This document shows, one piece after another, positions 34,815 through 46,159 of a DNA stretch of 64,000 nucleotides (position 1 is its first letter; every line of letters starts with the position of its first letter). A program made the translations under genes and the position numbers. The notes under the pieces were generated by a model. That model searched no databases. It worked only from the letters and a program-made list of their open reading frames with translations, and was not told the DNA's origin. Source of the stretch: Turbatrix aceti (lineage: Eukaryota > Nematoda > Chromadorea > Rhabditida > Panagrolaimidae); contig OZ017766.1 in the NCBI GenBank assembly GCA_963969345.1, positions 1,736,001 to 1,800,000 on the forward strand, in the 5' to 3' direction.

Positions 34815-35471
34815 TTATCCAATAACGACAACGTCATCCTTGAAGGCGTAAGCAGGCACGGTGAGGTTCAGAGGAGCGGGACCCTTGCGGATACGACCGG
34901 AGCCATCGTAATGCGAGCCGTGGCAGGGGCAGTAGTAGCCGCCAAAGTCGCCGGCATTGGCAATAGGCACGCAGCCGAGATGCGTGCAGACGCCGATGAC
35001 GATAGACCACTCGTCCTTCTGAACGCGAGTGTCGTCGTGCTGGGGATGGCGGAGGTCGGCGAGGTTGACGGCTTTTTCACGCTTGATTTCGGCAGATGTG
35101 CGGTGTTTGACGAAGACGGGCTTTCCGCGCCACTCGTATGTCTTTGTCTGGCCTTCCGGGATGTCGCCAAGCTTGATTTCGATGGCAGCAAGGGCACGCT
35201 GATCGGCAGCCATGGCCTTGTAAGAGACGAGGGTCTGGACGACTTCCTTGGCCGCAAACAGGGTCATTGTGCCACCAATGCCGTAGACGACGCCACTTGG
35301 GATAGCCCGACGGTCGTCTTCGTTGACACGGGCGGGAGTAGTGGGATCCTTCGTCGCATTGTGGCGGTAGGAATCAAAGTTGGGAATCTGAACATCCGTA
35401 TGAGCTGGGCAAAGCGAAATCGCCCTCAAGCCGCCCTTCAGCGTCAAAGCGTTTGCGAAACGGAGAGCCAT
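34815..35471 (-). CDS. UQCRFS1: Ubiquinol-cytochrome c reductase Rieske iron-sulfur subunit
   Basis: Single exon, ATG 35471 to TAA 34815, 218 aa. It is the complex III subunit that passes electrons from ubiquinol to cytochrome c1. The 2Fe-2S ligands are intact: CTHLGC (C162, H164) and CPCHGSHYD (C181, H184). One transmembrane anchor (IPSGVVYGIGGTMTLFA, about 57-73) follows a presequence. The length is shorter than human (274) because the N-terminal part is brief. GCTTTCAG lies 8 nt upstream of the ATG (trans-splice-like). The lack of any intron is unusual here, where all other conserved genes of this size are split. It may be a retrocopy that became the functional gene, or simple intron loss. 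Confidence 0.93.
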   Translation of the reverse strand: MALRFANALTLKGGLRAISLCPAHTDVQIPNFDSYRHNATKDPTTPARVNEDDRRAIPSGVVYGIGGTMTLFAAKEVVQTLVSYKAMAADQRALAAIEIKLGDIPEGQTKTYEWRGKPVFVKHRTSAEIKREKAVNLADLRHPQHDDTRVQKDEWSIVIGVCTHLGCVPIANAGDFGGYYCPCHGSHYDGSGRIRKGPAPLNLTVPAYAFKDDVVVIG

Positions 35472-38400
35472 CGTTGATTCTGAAAGCTACACAAATTATG
35501 CATGATACAAAACCACAAAAAAACGCTTAGAGCAGGTAAAAACTAAACATACAGTTTTTTTCTGGTACCGCAAGTTCTCCAATTTCTCAACAGTGTTAAC
35601 AACAATCAAAATAAACGGATAAGCTGTTTATTGAGGTTGCAATGCTAATTTACTAGATAAAATATTCAAATCGGGAAAAAATACGCAATAAAGAAAGAAC
35701 CGTGGTAGGTCAATTCAGCGGAAGACTAAAATAGAGATTTTAGGGGTAAAATCGTGGAAATCGGTTGATCTCTAGGCGAAAACTTTTATTCGTCGTGGGA
35801 GAAGGCTCAATTTTAAAAATTTTTATACAGCCACTCTGCAACAAAATTTAGGATCGCCGACCACGCACTTTGAAATGTTTTGAGTCAGAGCCTTCTTGAA
35901 AAAAATTTTTTGCCAGGATACTAGATTTAAAAAAACCTGATTCTGGAGATTTGGCTTCAGAAGTGTTTTTCATAAAAACGGTGCCACGCGGTTCGTTGAG
36001 AATGAAAAGTTCTGATCTTTTGACTACAGGGGTTTCTTGGAATAGGGAAGCGAATGCCGTCAGGTGCTTTTTTCAGATATTAAAAAAAATTTTCTGACTT
36101 AAAAAAAATCTATTGACTTTCACAACCGTATATTTTCAAATTGAATTCATTTTTTTGAAAATTTGATCATTTACTTTACAATATTGTTCCCCAACTCTCC
36201 TTTCACAGATCTAAAGCTCCATACTTTGTATTGTTCCCTAAGAATGCCTTATAAGGTATTTGGAAGATCTTCGAACGAATATGGACCATAAAAATACCCT
36301 ATAGGACAAAAAGCGGGGAATGGTTTGACGACGCAGCAGCGCGCAGCCATAAATATGGCAGCGGATGAATCTTATAAGCCAAAAATATGATCTTACGGAT
36401 GCCACGCACTGCGATCAAGAGGAAAAGAGCTGAAAATGTTATTAGGGGGTTTTGGGAGAAGGGGAACACGATGTCGTAAAAAGCGCGCGCACAGTCTCTT
36501 TTTCGCCTCGCTGGTCGAAAAAGTGATGCGCGCGCGCATCACTTTCGCGTCAATCGAGCGTGAAAATGCATTCATTCGCGCATATAGTGTTGACTTTGGC
36601 AGCTTCGCGCATTGGCATTTTTAAATTGTTAGTGACGGCATCTGCTACAATGACTAGAGCAAGTCCTGAGCTTTCAAACAAGCCACCAACGGCACGAAAA
36701 CGTTGATTTTTGGCACAGCTATAGTGATTTCCAGTTTCGATTTTAAATCGTCGATTGCAGCCGTTTAAGGCTACAACTGAACAATCGGGTCAGCAGAAAG
36801 TTCCATCAGGTTGGTATCTGTCGATATAGCCAAGGGCCGTTTGCTGAACATCGAAGAGGACCGAGATTCCTCACATAAACTGTTTTACCCTATAAAAACG
36901 TCCTGTTTGCTTTTTGTGCTCATGCAAAATTGGAGAACTTTCTTTTGAGGAGTGCTTGTTTTTGATAATTTGTGCAAATGCGTGCGCATTTTTATAGGGT
37001 AAAACAGTTTTTGTGAGGAATCTCGGTCCTATTCGATGTTCAGCAAACGGCCCTTGACTATATCGACTGACACCAACCTGATGGAACTTTCTGTTGACCC
37101 GATTGTTCAGTTTTAGCCTTAAACGGCTGCAATCGACCGCTAAATTTTTTTACTTGAAAAGGCTGCAACTATGGCAAAACTGAACATTTTTAGGTCATCG
37201 AGGGCTTGTTTCGAAGTTCAGGACATGTCTTATTCAATACCCTAGATGCCATCTCTAAGAATTCAAAAATGCCATTGCACGAAGCTGCCAAAGTCAACAC
37301 TATAAGTGCGAATGAACGCTTTTTTTTTTCGATTGTCGCAAAATAAGGGGAAAGTGAATGCTGTGCGCGCGCACGTAACACTATGTGCCCATGGTTTCGA
37401 CGCGAAAACGTTTTTTGACGGTTTTTTGTCAATTTCACATGTTTTTAATGCCTACATTTTGAATATCAAAACATTTTTGGAGGTGAAAAGCGACGGCGAA
37501 TTTGATGGCAATATCAAAAAATCAACAATCCATCGATAAATCGAAAAAAAATTTTTTTCCGAAAAATCCTTTGTTAAATTCCAGAAAAAAATAGTGCATC
37601 GTAATCTACGCTATCGAAAACCTCTAGTCGCAAAATATGAGCAGGCGGGCCCCACTAAAAAAAAAGTTATTTCAATTTTTATCCAAAACTCCATACAAAA
37701 GCGCCTGCGTTAGTGTTACAAGCGACAAGCAGAACACCGGCGTGGTTCTGAGTGATCCGACTCAGGAAAATGAGCGAGCGGCGGCCGACCAGGGGGGGGA
37801 GAAAGCGAGGGGCGCGCGGAAAACGGACGAACGCCGATGCAACCGACGCACGCGAAAAAAGCATAGGGTCCCCCCTGTTGAATTTTTTTGAAAGAAAATG
37901 ACACAAATATAATGATTAAAAAAGTTCATTTTTCATAAAGGAGCAAGAAACAACTTTAAAAAAAACTCACTGACTAAAAAACTACATTGCAAATAAAACA
38001 AAGATTTATAATTGCTACCGAAAAAAAATAGTGTTCATAAATTTTTCAGATACTTACCTTGTGTCCGCATTATAGCGATTATTCTCCTGAACCTTACTTG
38101 TAATTTAAAAAAATCAAATAACACAAGGATTATATTTAATTTTAACAAATAATTTTTCAAAAAAGTACAAATTTTGTCCTCCATAAAACTGCGTTGCAAA
38201 CAAAACAAAGATTTATAATTGCTACTGATCGTGCACACATTTTCCCGTAAAAAAACAGCATAGGCTTAATTTAAATACGATTTTGTTGTACATTTTTGTA
38301 CATATATTATATGTAAAAATAAATTTGGTAATGTTACTATTTTAATCAAAAAATTTTTTTAAATTGACAATTATGATAAAATATTACATTTGGTAAATGC

Positions 38401-38580
38401 AGGAATTTGATAAATATTAGTATAATACATTTGGTAATTGCAGAAATTAATGCCGCGAGTTGGCTGTATCGGTCCCGCGCTTTCTGCCGCAAGGGTTTTC
38501 ACACTTTGCGCCGGCCTTCCGCGCAAGGCGCCGTGCAAGGCGCCGGACTTCCGCGCAAGGCGCGCGGTGAATCGCAACCC
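35472..38580. other. 3.1-kb gene-free repeat region
   Basis: No coding gene seen. Contains a diverged dispersed repeat (about 35820-36020, related to 26620-26850), a large imperfect inverted repeat (36751-37136, with outer arms at 36548-36620 and 37257-37322), repeats shared with 47.3-47.6 kb (ACTATGTGCCCATGG; AATAGTGCATCGTAATC), and a short GC-rich spot of GCGCAAGGCGCC type (38450-38580). Confidence 0.6.
36751..37136. repeat. Imperfect inverted repeat with about 150-bp arms
   Basis: Arms 36751-36898 and 36988-37136 share TCGATTGCAGCCGTTTAAGG, ACCGAGATTCCTCAC and GTTTTACCCTATAAAA in opposite orientation with some mismatches. A second pair outside (AGTGTTGACTTTGGCAGCTTCG) shows the palindrome once spanned at least 36548-37322. 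Probably an old hairpin-type MITE. Confidence 0.75.
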
Positions 38581-38733
38581 ATATTATCGTGCCTATTTGT
38601 CGGCATTATTTTTATCTTTGCCAAGTTAAACCGGTGAAAACAAGTTGCAAAATGGGGGTAGCAATAAGCAATGCGAATAACCCTCAGTTGGCACAGACCA
38701 CTATCGCATGAGTAAGACGTCGTTTGCTTCGTC

Positions 38734-39594
38734 ATGCCTCCATCAACTATCCCTTGGACTGAACCTGGCATTCAGAATATTCTGGCGCAGGTCGGACCTT
38801 TTTTTTCCCGCAACGAGGCGGCTTCGGAAATTCAACAACGCCTGGGGAGATCAGTGCAAATTCGCACGCTCAACAACCACGTCCGAGCGATTCCCGAAAA
38901 CCAGAGAATGCGAATTCAATGGGGATCAAGCGACATTCAAGCAGTTCTTCGGCATCATAACGATGTTGGGTTTTCTGCATCGGATGCGGCTTCCCAAATT
39001 TTTCTTTTGACAGGTATTAATATTTATTTCCTTTGTAATTTTTATAATTAGTAAATTTTTCATTTAGGATTTCGTCCCTTGCCAACAGTTGTCAATCGTG
39101 TTGCAAGCCTGTTACCGATTACAATTGTCAAAAATCGGCTACTAAACAAGAACTCCGTTGACGTTCTGGAGAATCCAAGCGAGGTTCGTCAATACGGCTT
39201 CAAGCGAAATTGCAACGAATACGACGAGTACCACTGTCATCGGTACGTTTTTTTTTTCTTTTTATCAACAACTATTTATTTATCAACGCATATTTTTTTG
39301 TTTCTCGTTTAAAATTCTGTTTCTCGACCTTCGAACACTTTCTAACAGTTTTCTAATTTCATTTTTTTATACCGCTTGCTCCGCCCGGGGTCTTTATTTT
39401 TTATTTTCCGTTTGCTCCGTTCCCGTTCCTCTGATTCTTAATGTTAACTTTGATTTTAAATTTTTTTGCGTTCGCTCCGCTCGAGGTCTTTAGCTTTTTT
39501 ATTATAGTTTCAACAATAAAACAAATAAAAAACTCTTTTTCTCCGTTCCAATTCCTTTTCTTTCTACAGGGTGCTCTTGAACAAACGTTTTTAA
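38734..39594 (+). CDS. Small protein of the palindrome, left-arm copy, 159 aa
   Basis: Three exons with correct phase: 38734-39013, 39068-39242 and 39570-39594. The first exon encodes MPPSTIPWTEPGIQNILAQV and a compact helical region (ASEIQQRLGRSVQIRTLNNHVRAI looks helix-turn-helix-like). The second is basic. The third adds only 8 residues before TAA, so the true end could lie elsewhere. No domain was recognised; the HTH look and repeat setting suggest a mobile-element protein, which is inference. Confidence 0.45.
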
Positions 39595-40351
39595 TTTTTA
39601 TTTTTTAACAACTGGGAATTGAACAAAGCGGGCTATTTGCAACAATAGTATAGATATTAGGTAACCTTTGGATTTACGGGGTTTCCACGTTGCGTCTCTT
39701 GCCTGCTAATCACAAGCTCTAACACACGCTTAATTTTTTTGAAAAAGCCCGCGGGCTAACGCGCAGCTCTTTTTCTAGTGATCGCGCACCCAGAAGCTAA
39801 CATAAAATTCTACCTGCGACGAACATGATCGACTGGTTGACCATTCTCTCAGGGACTGGTGAGCGAGGCATGAACGCAAGGCAGAGAACGCGTGCACTAC
39901 GGCGAGCTTTGATTAAAATCCCATTTTGTCTTGCCGGTGTACTGCTAAATCAAATAAAGTATTTTGACCACAAAAAACTCATGCAGAATCGACTCTGGTT
40001 AATTCTAATTACAAAATGCACAAAAATGAGGTACATTTTGCTTATGAGTAAAAATCCATAATTATTCATGGCTGATTCGGGGGTTCAATTTTTTTCACAA
40101 GAAGACATGTTCCTCGATCATGTTCGTCGCAGGTAGAATTTTATGTTAGCTTCTGGGTGCGCGATCACTAGAAAAAGAGCTGCGCGTTAGCCCGCGGGCT
40201 TTTTCAAAAAAATTAAGCGTGTGTTAGAGCTTGTGATTAGCAGGCAAGAGACGCAACGTGGAAACCCCGTAAATCCAAAGGTTACCTAATATCTATACTA
40301 TTGTTGCAAATAGCCCGCTTTGTTCAATTCCCAGTTGTTAAAAAATAAAAA

Positions 40352-41212
40352 TTAAAAACGTTTGTTCAAAAGCACCCTGTAGAAAGAAAAGGAATTGGAA
40401 CGGAGAAAAAGAGTTTTTTATTTGTTTTATTGTTGAAACTATAATAAAAAAGCTAAAGACCTCGAGCGGAGCGAACGCAAAAAAATTTAAAATCAAAGTT
40501 AACATTAAGAATCAGAGGAACGGGAACGGAGCAAACGGAAAATAAAAAATAAAGACCCCGGGCGGAGCAAGCGGTATAAAAAAATGAAATTAGAAAACTG
40601 TTAGAAAGTGTTCGAAGGTCGAGAAACAGAATTTTAAACGAGAAACAAAAAAATATGCGTTGATAAATAAATAGTTGTTGATAAAAAGAAAAAAAAAACG
40701 TACCGATGACAGTGGTACTCGTCGTATTCGTTGCAATTTCGCTTGAAGCCGTATTGACGAACCTCGCTTGGATTCTCCAGAACGTCAACGGAGTTCTTGT
40801 TTAGTAGCCGATTTTTGACAATTGTAATCGGTAACAGGCTTGCAACACGATTGACAACTGTTGGCAAGGGACGAAATCCTAAATGAAAAATTTACTAATT
40901 ATAAAAATTACAAAGGAAATAAATATTAATACCTGTCAAAAGAAAAATTTGGGAAGCCGCATCCGATGCAGAAAACCCAACATCGTTATGATGCCGAAGA
41001 ACTGCTTGAATGTCGCTTGATCCCCATTGAATTCGCATTCTCTGGTTTTCGGGAATCGCTCGGACGTGGTTGTTGAGCGTGCGAATTTGCACTGATCTCC
41101 CCAGGCGTTGTTGAATTTCCGAAGCCGCCTCGTTGCGGGAAAAAAAAGGTCCGACCTGCGCCAGAATATTCTGAATGCCAGGTTCAGTCCAAGGGATAGT
41201 TGATGGAGGCAT
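40352..41212 (-). CDS. Small protein of the palindrome, right-arm copy, 159 aa
   Basis: Mirror image of the left-arm gene: 41212-40933, 40878-40704 and 40376-40352. The one substitution seen in the coding part is a synonymous Leu codon change (CTC/CTT), so both copies encode the same protein. Confidence 0.45.
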
Positions 41213-41564
41213 GACGAAGCAAACGACGTCTTACTCATGCGATAGTGGTCTGTGCCAACTGAGGGTTATTCGCATTGCTTATTGCTACCCCCATTTTGCA
41301 ACTTGTTTTCACCGGTTTAACTTGGCAAAGATAAAAATAATGCCGACAAATAGGCACGATAATATACGGCGATGTTTATGTCATTATCATGCTAAATTTG
41401 TGCAGCGACCGTTCCCATGAAATGAATCTGTTTCTGACAAAAATCAAGCGGGGATAGCAGTATTTGAGAAGAACGTTGGATTCATTTGAACAAATTTTCA
41501 AAAAATGAATTCAATTTGATGATCATAAAGTGGCAATGTTTTCATATTTTGAAGCAGTTAGGAA

Positions 41565-41944
41565 CAGTGTTCCGCTCTGGCCAAAATCGACTCTCGACTC
41601 TCGACTCTGACTCAGAGTCGAGAGTCGACTCTTTCGACTCCGACTCCCAGAATCGACTCTTTGACTCCGAGTTAAAATAGGTTCACAAAAAATGCATCAA
41701 TAAACGCTTAAAACTGCGTGCTTTCATCTTTAACGAGTTTTTATTTTACAAAATCAAACATTTGGCATCAAAAATGGCTATAAAAGTGTATTTTTTTCAA
41801 AAAATTTTCATCAAAGAGTCGACTCCAAAGAGTCAAAAGGTCATTTTGTAAAAATCGACTCTCGACTCTTACTCTGACTCTCGACTCTCAGAGTCAGAGT
41901 CAGAGTCAAAGAGTCGACTCTGAGTCGGAGTCAGCGGAACACTG
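41565..41944. mobile_element. hAT-type MITE, GAGTC-rich, copy a
   Basis: 380 bp with TIR CAGTGTTCCGCT / AGCGGAACACTG and a perfect 8-bp target duplication GTTAGGAA on both sides (41557-41564, 41945-41952). Subterminal regions are GACTC/GAGTC repeats in both orientations. No ORF. An 8-bp duplication and CAGTG ends fit the hAT superfamily. Confidence 0.9.
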
Positions 41945-42038
41945 GTTAGGAAACAGGACATGCAAAGGAGAATTTGGAAGAAACGAGAGAACGAAGACCG
42001 TGCAAGTAAAACAGTCGTGACTGATTCTCTCGTCGACG

Positions 42039-43921
42039 ATGCGCATCATCTTCTGTGCTCTACTGCTAGCCCTTGGCGCTTTGCCTCTTGTCCGTGCGCT
42101 TTTCATGGATATGTACGGCAGTGAGTCTTCACTTTTCCCTTTTTTCTCCTTTCACACATGATTCTTTCAGAAGCGTTCCAAATAGAGCTCCTGGATGACT
42201 GCAATATCTACGTGTATGATCACGTTCTGGAATCGAAAGGACCGACAGGCTGGTGCCGAAGACCTAAATCTTCGATGAGTTACACTCAATATGCTGATAC
42301 AGCTGAAAACAATTATGTCTATAACCGTTACTTTGGTTTTTTTTGTTTTTATGTTGACGACAAAAACATATTGCAAGTTGACGTCTATGCCACATCTTTT
42401 GAATCAGGGATTGACACGATTGGTAAACTATGTTCCTGCGGACGATACTGCTGAAGTGAATAGGGTAAGAATTTTTTTCTTTTTTCATCTAATGTACTGA
42501 AGTTTAATGTTTTAGTCTGACAGAGATTATACTGGTCTTCTTTACTGGTCACAATACACTGAAGTCAGTAAAGACCCCAAAAATCCCAGTGCACTTATTT
42601 GTACGGTTAACGGTACTTATAGTTATACGATGCATCCTATCAAGAGAGCTATTACAACTGCTTGTTCAAGATACGCCGAAGTTCTAGATTTTGCTGCATC
42701 CTGTAAGTTTTTGTTTCTTTTTTACTTCGACGAATTTTGTTTTAGTTCCCGAAAAATTTGCTATCGAGGTGCCTGTCCCACCTGATCAGTCGTTCGCTGG
42801 CATAACAGAAAACAAAGACGGAAAGCTCATTTCTTCGGACCAGAAAATCTACGACCGTAAACCGATAGAAAAGGACTGTAAGTTGATCGCTGTCGGTGAC
42901 GCCAATAATCATAATCAGAGGCCGCTTCAGACACAGAAGTTCCGTTCTTCTTCTACAGTGAGAGCACGGGTTCGTATTCTCCGCTCTTCTTGTACTACAA
43001 GTTCGATGGTCCCTCGCGAGACTTTACCGTTCGTTTTGTCTACAATGGAGAGTCTTATACGATCTTTGAACCACTCAAATACATGGAGCAATGCAAATTT
43101 CAAGATACGGTAACCGTCGCTGCTGCTCCACAGATTTTCAAACACGATGAAACGGCGATATCCTTTGAAGGTACGTTGCGGTGACATCCGAGAGGTTTTC
43201 CTATTTTGTTTCTGTTTTAGTATTTTTTCTCTTGAACAACGACAATTTTCAATACTGCGTCTTTCGCGTGGAATTTGACTTTAACACTAAGAATTCCACA
43301 CCAAGTCTCAGTAAGACTGATGATATCAACGCATACGTGCACGTTAAAAGCCGCTCGACGACGGCCGTGAACTGCAACTTTGGCAATCGCACAGTCCGCT
43401 GGTTGTTGGCTTACACGGAAAATAAGGAAGCCGAACTCGTCAGTCTTGACAACGACGTATCCAGTCCGATCTTTCCCTGTTCTCACTGTGGGAGCAAGAC
43501 TCTCATGTATTGCGACGTGAATCCCGCAACTGTCAACAAGTACTACTCTGCGGTTTACCTGGTCACCGACCATGAACTTCTTTACGTCGGTGTCCAGAGC
43601 AATGGAACTATCAAGAAAATCGAGTACTACAACCTCAAAACGGAAGACAAGAACTATTTTCTACAGGAACTGAGCTTCAGTGAGTTTATCCGCGTCTAAT
43701 CTTGTTTTGTGACACTTTTTTCAGCTCTGTCTCTTGACGATCTCTACAACCAACTTCAAAGAGGGAATTTAACGATTCATGGTGAGGACCCCGGCGATGA
43801 GGTTCCTGTGAACGGTAACGATGATGATGGCGATATCGGTGAGACAGATTCGTGTGCTCTGTGCTACTCGTGGATGACGTCGGTGCTTTTACTGATCTTG
43901 ATGACTTGCATTCTTTTTTGA
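42039..43921 (+). pseudogene. Secreted-protein family, copy 2, broken by a 223-bp deletion
   Basis: Inverted near-identical copy of the gene at 51131-49026. At 42403/42404 the sequence jumps from exon 2 straight into exon 3, losing the end of exon 2, the intron and the start of exon 3 (equivalent to 50544-50766, 223 bp, with AA microhomology). The join shifts the frame and meets a TGA about 50 nt later. Signal-peptide exon, later exons and splice sites are otherwise intact. Its upstream sequence is also rearranged: the promoter block found upstream of copies 1 and 3 lies here in the opposite orientation. Confidence 0.85.
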
Positions 43922-44867
43922 CTCACTGATATTATACGACACTGATTAAGTATGACACTGGTATACAAATATATAAATTGTGAAATGTGCTTTATTATGT
44001 GCTATTTTTAAATCAGACTCGTATATGAGTCTGACGCCCAAGAAAAAAAGAAAAAAAAAAGAGTGCACGCGAAAAATACGTGCGCGCTCGTAACAGGAGT
44101 CATGTTCAAAAAAACGCCCTGAAGCCAATTTTTGTTTGTTACCTTTGCGGTCATCTGGTGATGATTGGGTATGCCCGAAATTTTGTTTTTAGCAATTGCC
44201 GCTTTTTATTGGATAATTATGAGGTGAATTACGATATTGCATAGTTTCATGTTCTTTCAATGCCAGTGGCAATACGCAAAATCTTCTGATAAAAAACGCA
44301 TGTAGATATTTTTCAATATTTCGGGCATACCCAATCATATCCAGATGACCGCAAAGGTAACAAACAAAAATTGGGTCTACTATACTTCAGCCCCCCATCG
44401 ATTGCAGCAACGCCGCCTTGGGTTTTTTTAGAGCACAGCCCCCCATAGGAGTTTGATTATCCGTATGGAATAGCCCCCCATCTCATTTTTTGCACGCAGG
44501 AGTTTGATTATACATACAGAAGGGCCCCCCAGGTGTTTTGGTGTGGAGGTGTTTGAAAATTTGTATGAACTGCTTCCCATAGGAGTTTGATTATCCGTAT
44601 GGAATAGCCCCCCACTTCATTTTTTGCACGCAAGCAATTGATTATACATGGGTGTTGGGGGGCTATTGTATAGCTATAACAACCCTCAAATTTGCAAAAT
44701 CTTATCCCTGAATTTTTGTTTAAAAATTTGTATTCGTTGGACAGTCGTTCTTTTTGTTTCTTCTCTGTCGTCGATGCGGTAAAACCATGAAACTGTACAA
44801 AAATTCGTCTGCTGGGAATGGCTGCTGGGTATGTTTTTTGTGTTTATGGAAATTATGGGGGGCCAAT

Positions 44868-45127
44868 GTAGCGCTACAACAGTCCCCCATTTGATGTGGG
44901 GGCCTGTTGTAGCGCTACAATGGCCCCCCACGTTGTATTTGAGAATATTTGTCTAAAAATGCTTTCTGGGTGGAAAAAACTATTACGGTATAATATTTTG
45001 TCTTGGAACAAGACCTAAAATTATGGGGGGCTGTTGTAGCGCTACAACAATCCCCCATTTGATGTGGGGGTCTGTTGTAGCGCTACAATGGCCCCCCATT
45101 TAATCTGGGGGACTGTTATAGCGCTAC
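44868..45127. repeat. 41-bp array of GTAGCGCTAC palindromes with C-tracts
   Basis: GTAGCGCTAC starts at 44868, 44909, 45036 and 45077, with ATAGCGCTAC at 45118, so within each cluster the period is exactly 41 bp. Between palindromes lie CCCCC/GGGGG runs flanking TTTGATGT. Confidence 0.8.
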
Positions 45128-45404
45128 AACAACCCCCCATATTTGAAAATTTGAATGAAAATAATTTGTATGGGGGGCTGTATTCTAAAATATCCCGCGG
45201 GCTTATTTTTCAACGTGATGGGGGCTCAAAGTATAGTAGCGCCACGGCCGTATGGAACGACCCCCCATTTTCTCCTTAAACACGATTTCCGTATGAAAAA
45301 GCCCCCCACAGATGGGGGGCTCTATCATACGGATTTCCGAACTCATGTCGTCATTGATTTAAGGTGAAATGGGGGGCCAAAGTCCGAGCATGGGGGGTCA
45401 AAAG

Positions 45405-46159
45405 TAGTGTTTGGCTGATACCATTTTTTTGCCATCATGATATGATAGTGATAGTTGCAAACACTATCATGATATGATACTGATATCAGGATGATATCAT
45501 AATGATATCATGATATCATCAATAATAATGATAGTTTTGATAATTAACCCCAAAAAAAATTTTTTTGGAACATATTTATCATTTTGTCGTCCAAAAAAGG
45601 TAAAGTTTTTGTTTCTTTACGTTTATGCACTGCAAAAAAACACTAAAAATTGCGTTGCACATAGGGTTTTCTATTTTGACTTTTTGTACCGCTTTCCTCG
45701 CTTCTTTTTTTTCTAAATTATGTACGCGCGCGCACCTAACTTTTTTTTATTATGCCGCTGGCTCCACTCCCGCTTTATATTTTTTTCGGTCTTTTACCGC
45801 TTGCTCTGCCTCCGCTCAGAAGCGGAGCGATTTCAGGAGCGGTCGAAAACCCTGGTAGCACAAAATGTGCAGTGGTCAAAAACGGGCCGCATTTTCAAAT
45901 GAGAGTAAAACGGTTTTTAAATATTAAAATATAGAGGATGGCTTTACTCGGATACATAAAAATGAGTATTTTTTACATCAATTGTGAGCAAATGGCAAAA
46001 AAACGGTACTTTTAAGCATATTTTGACGAAAAATCGATATCATGATATCATTCTGATATCATCCTGATACCAAATCTAATCCTGATTGATACTGATACTG
46101 ATATCATTATCAGTATCAGACTCTGATATCAGGCAAAACCTGATATCAGCCAAACACTA
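45405..46159. mobile_element. hAT-type MITE, TGATATCA-rich, 755 bp
   Basis: TIR TAGTGTTTGGCTGATA and its inverse, flanked on both sides by the 8-bp duplication GTCAAAAG (45397-45404, 46160-46167). Subterminal parts are built of TGATATCA/ATGATATCAT. No ORF above about 75 codons. A truncated relative starts at about 62124. Confidence 0.9.

Larger units (their letters stand above)
38581..41365. repeat. Near-perfect palindrome, 1.25-kb arms
   Basis: Arms 38581-39833 and 40114-41365 are reverse complements with a 280-bp spacer. By eye only one substitution (39576 versus 40370) and one single-base indel separate them. Each arm carries the same small gene, pointing toward the centre. No target-site duplication is seen at the outer ends. 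It may be a recent inverted duplication, a foldback element, or an assembly or amplification artefact. Confidence 0.85.

Noticed and set aside
38734..41212. Assigning the palindrome gene to a named transposon superfamily
   Set aside because: No DDE/DDD residues, polymerase motifs or target-site duplications are visible; naming it would be guesswork.
42039..43921. Copy 2 as an intact gene
   Set aside because: The 223-bp deletion removes a splice junction and shifts the frame; its promoter block is inverted as well.
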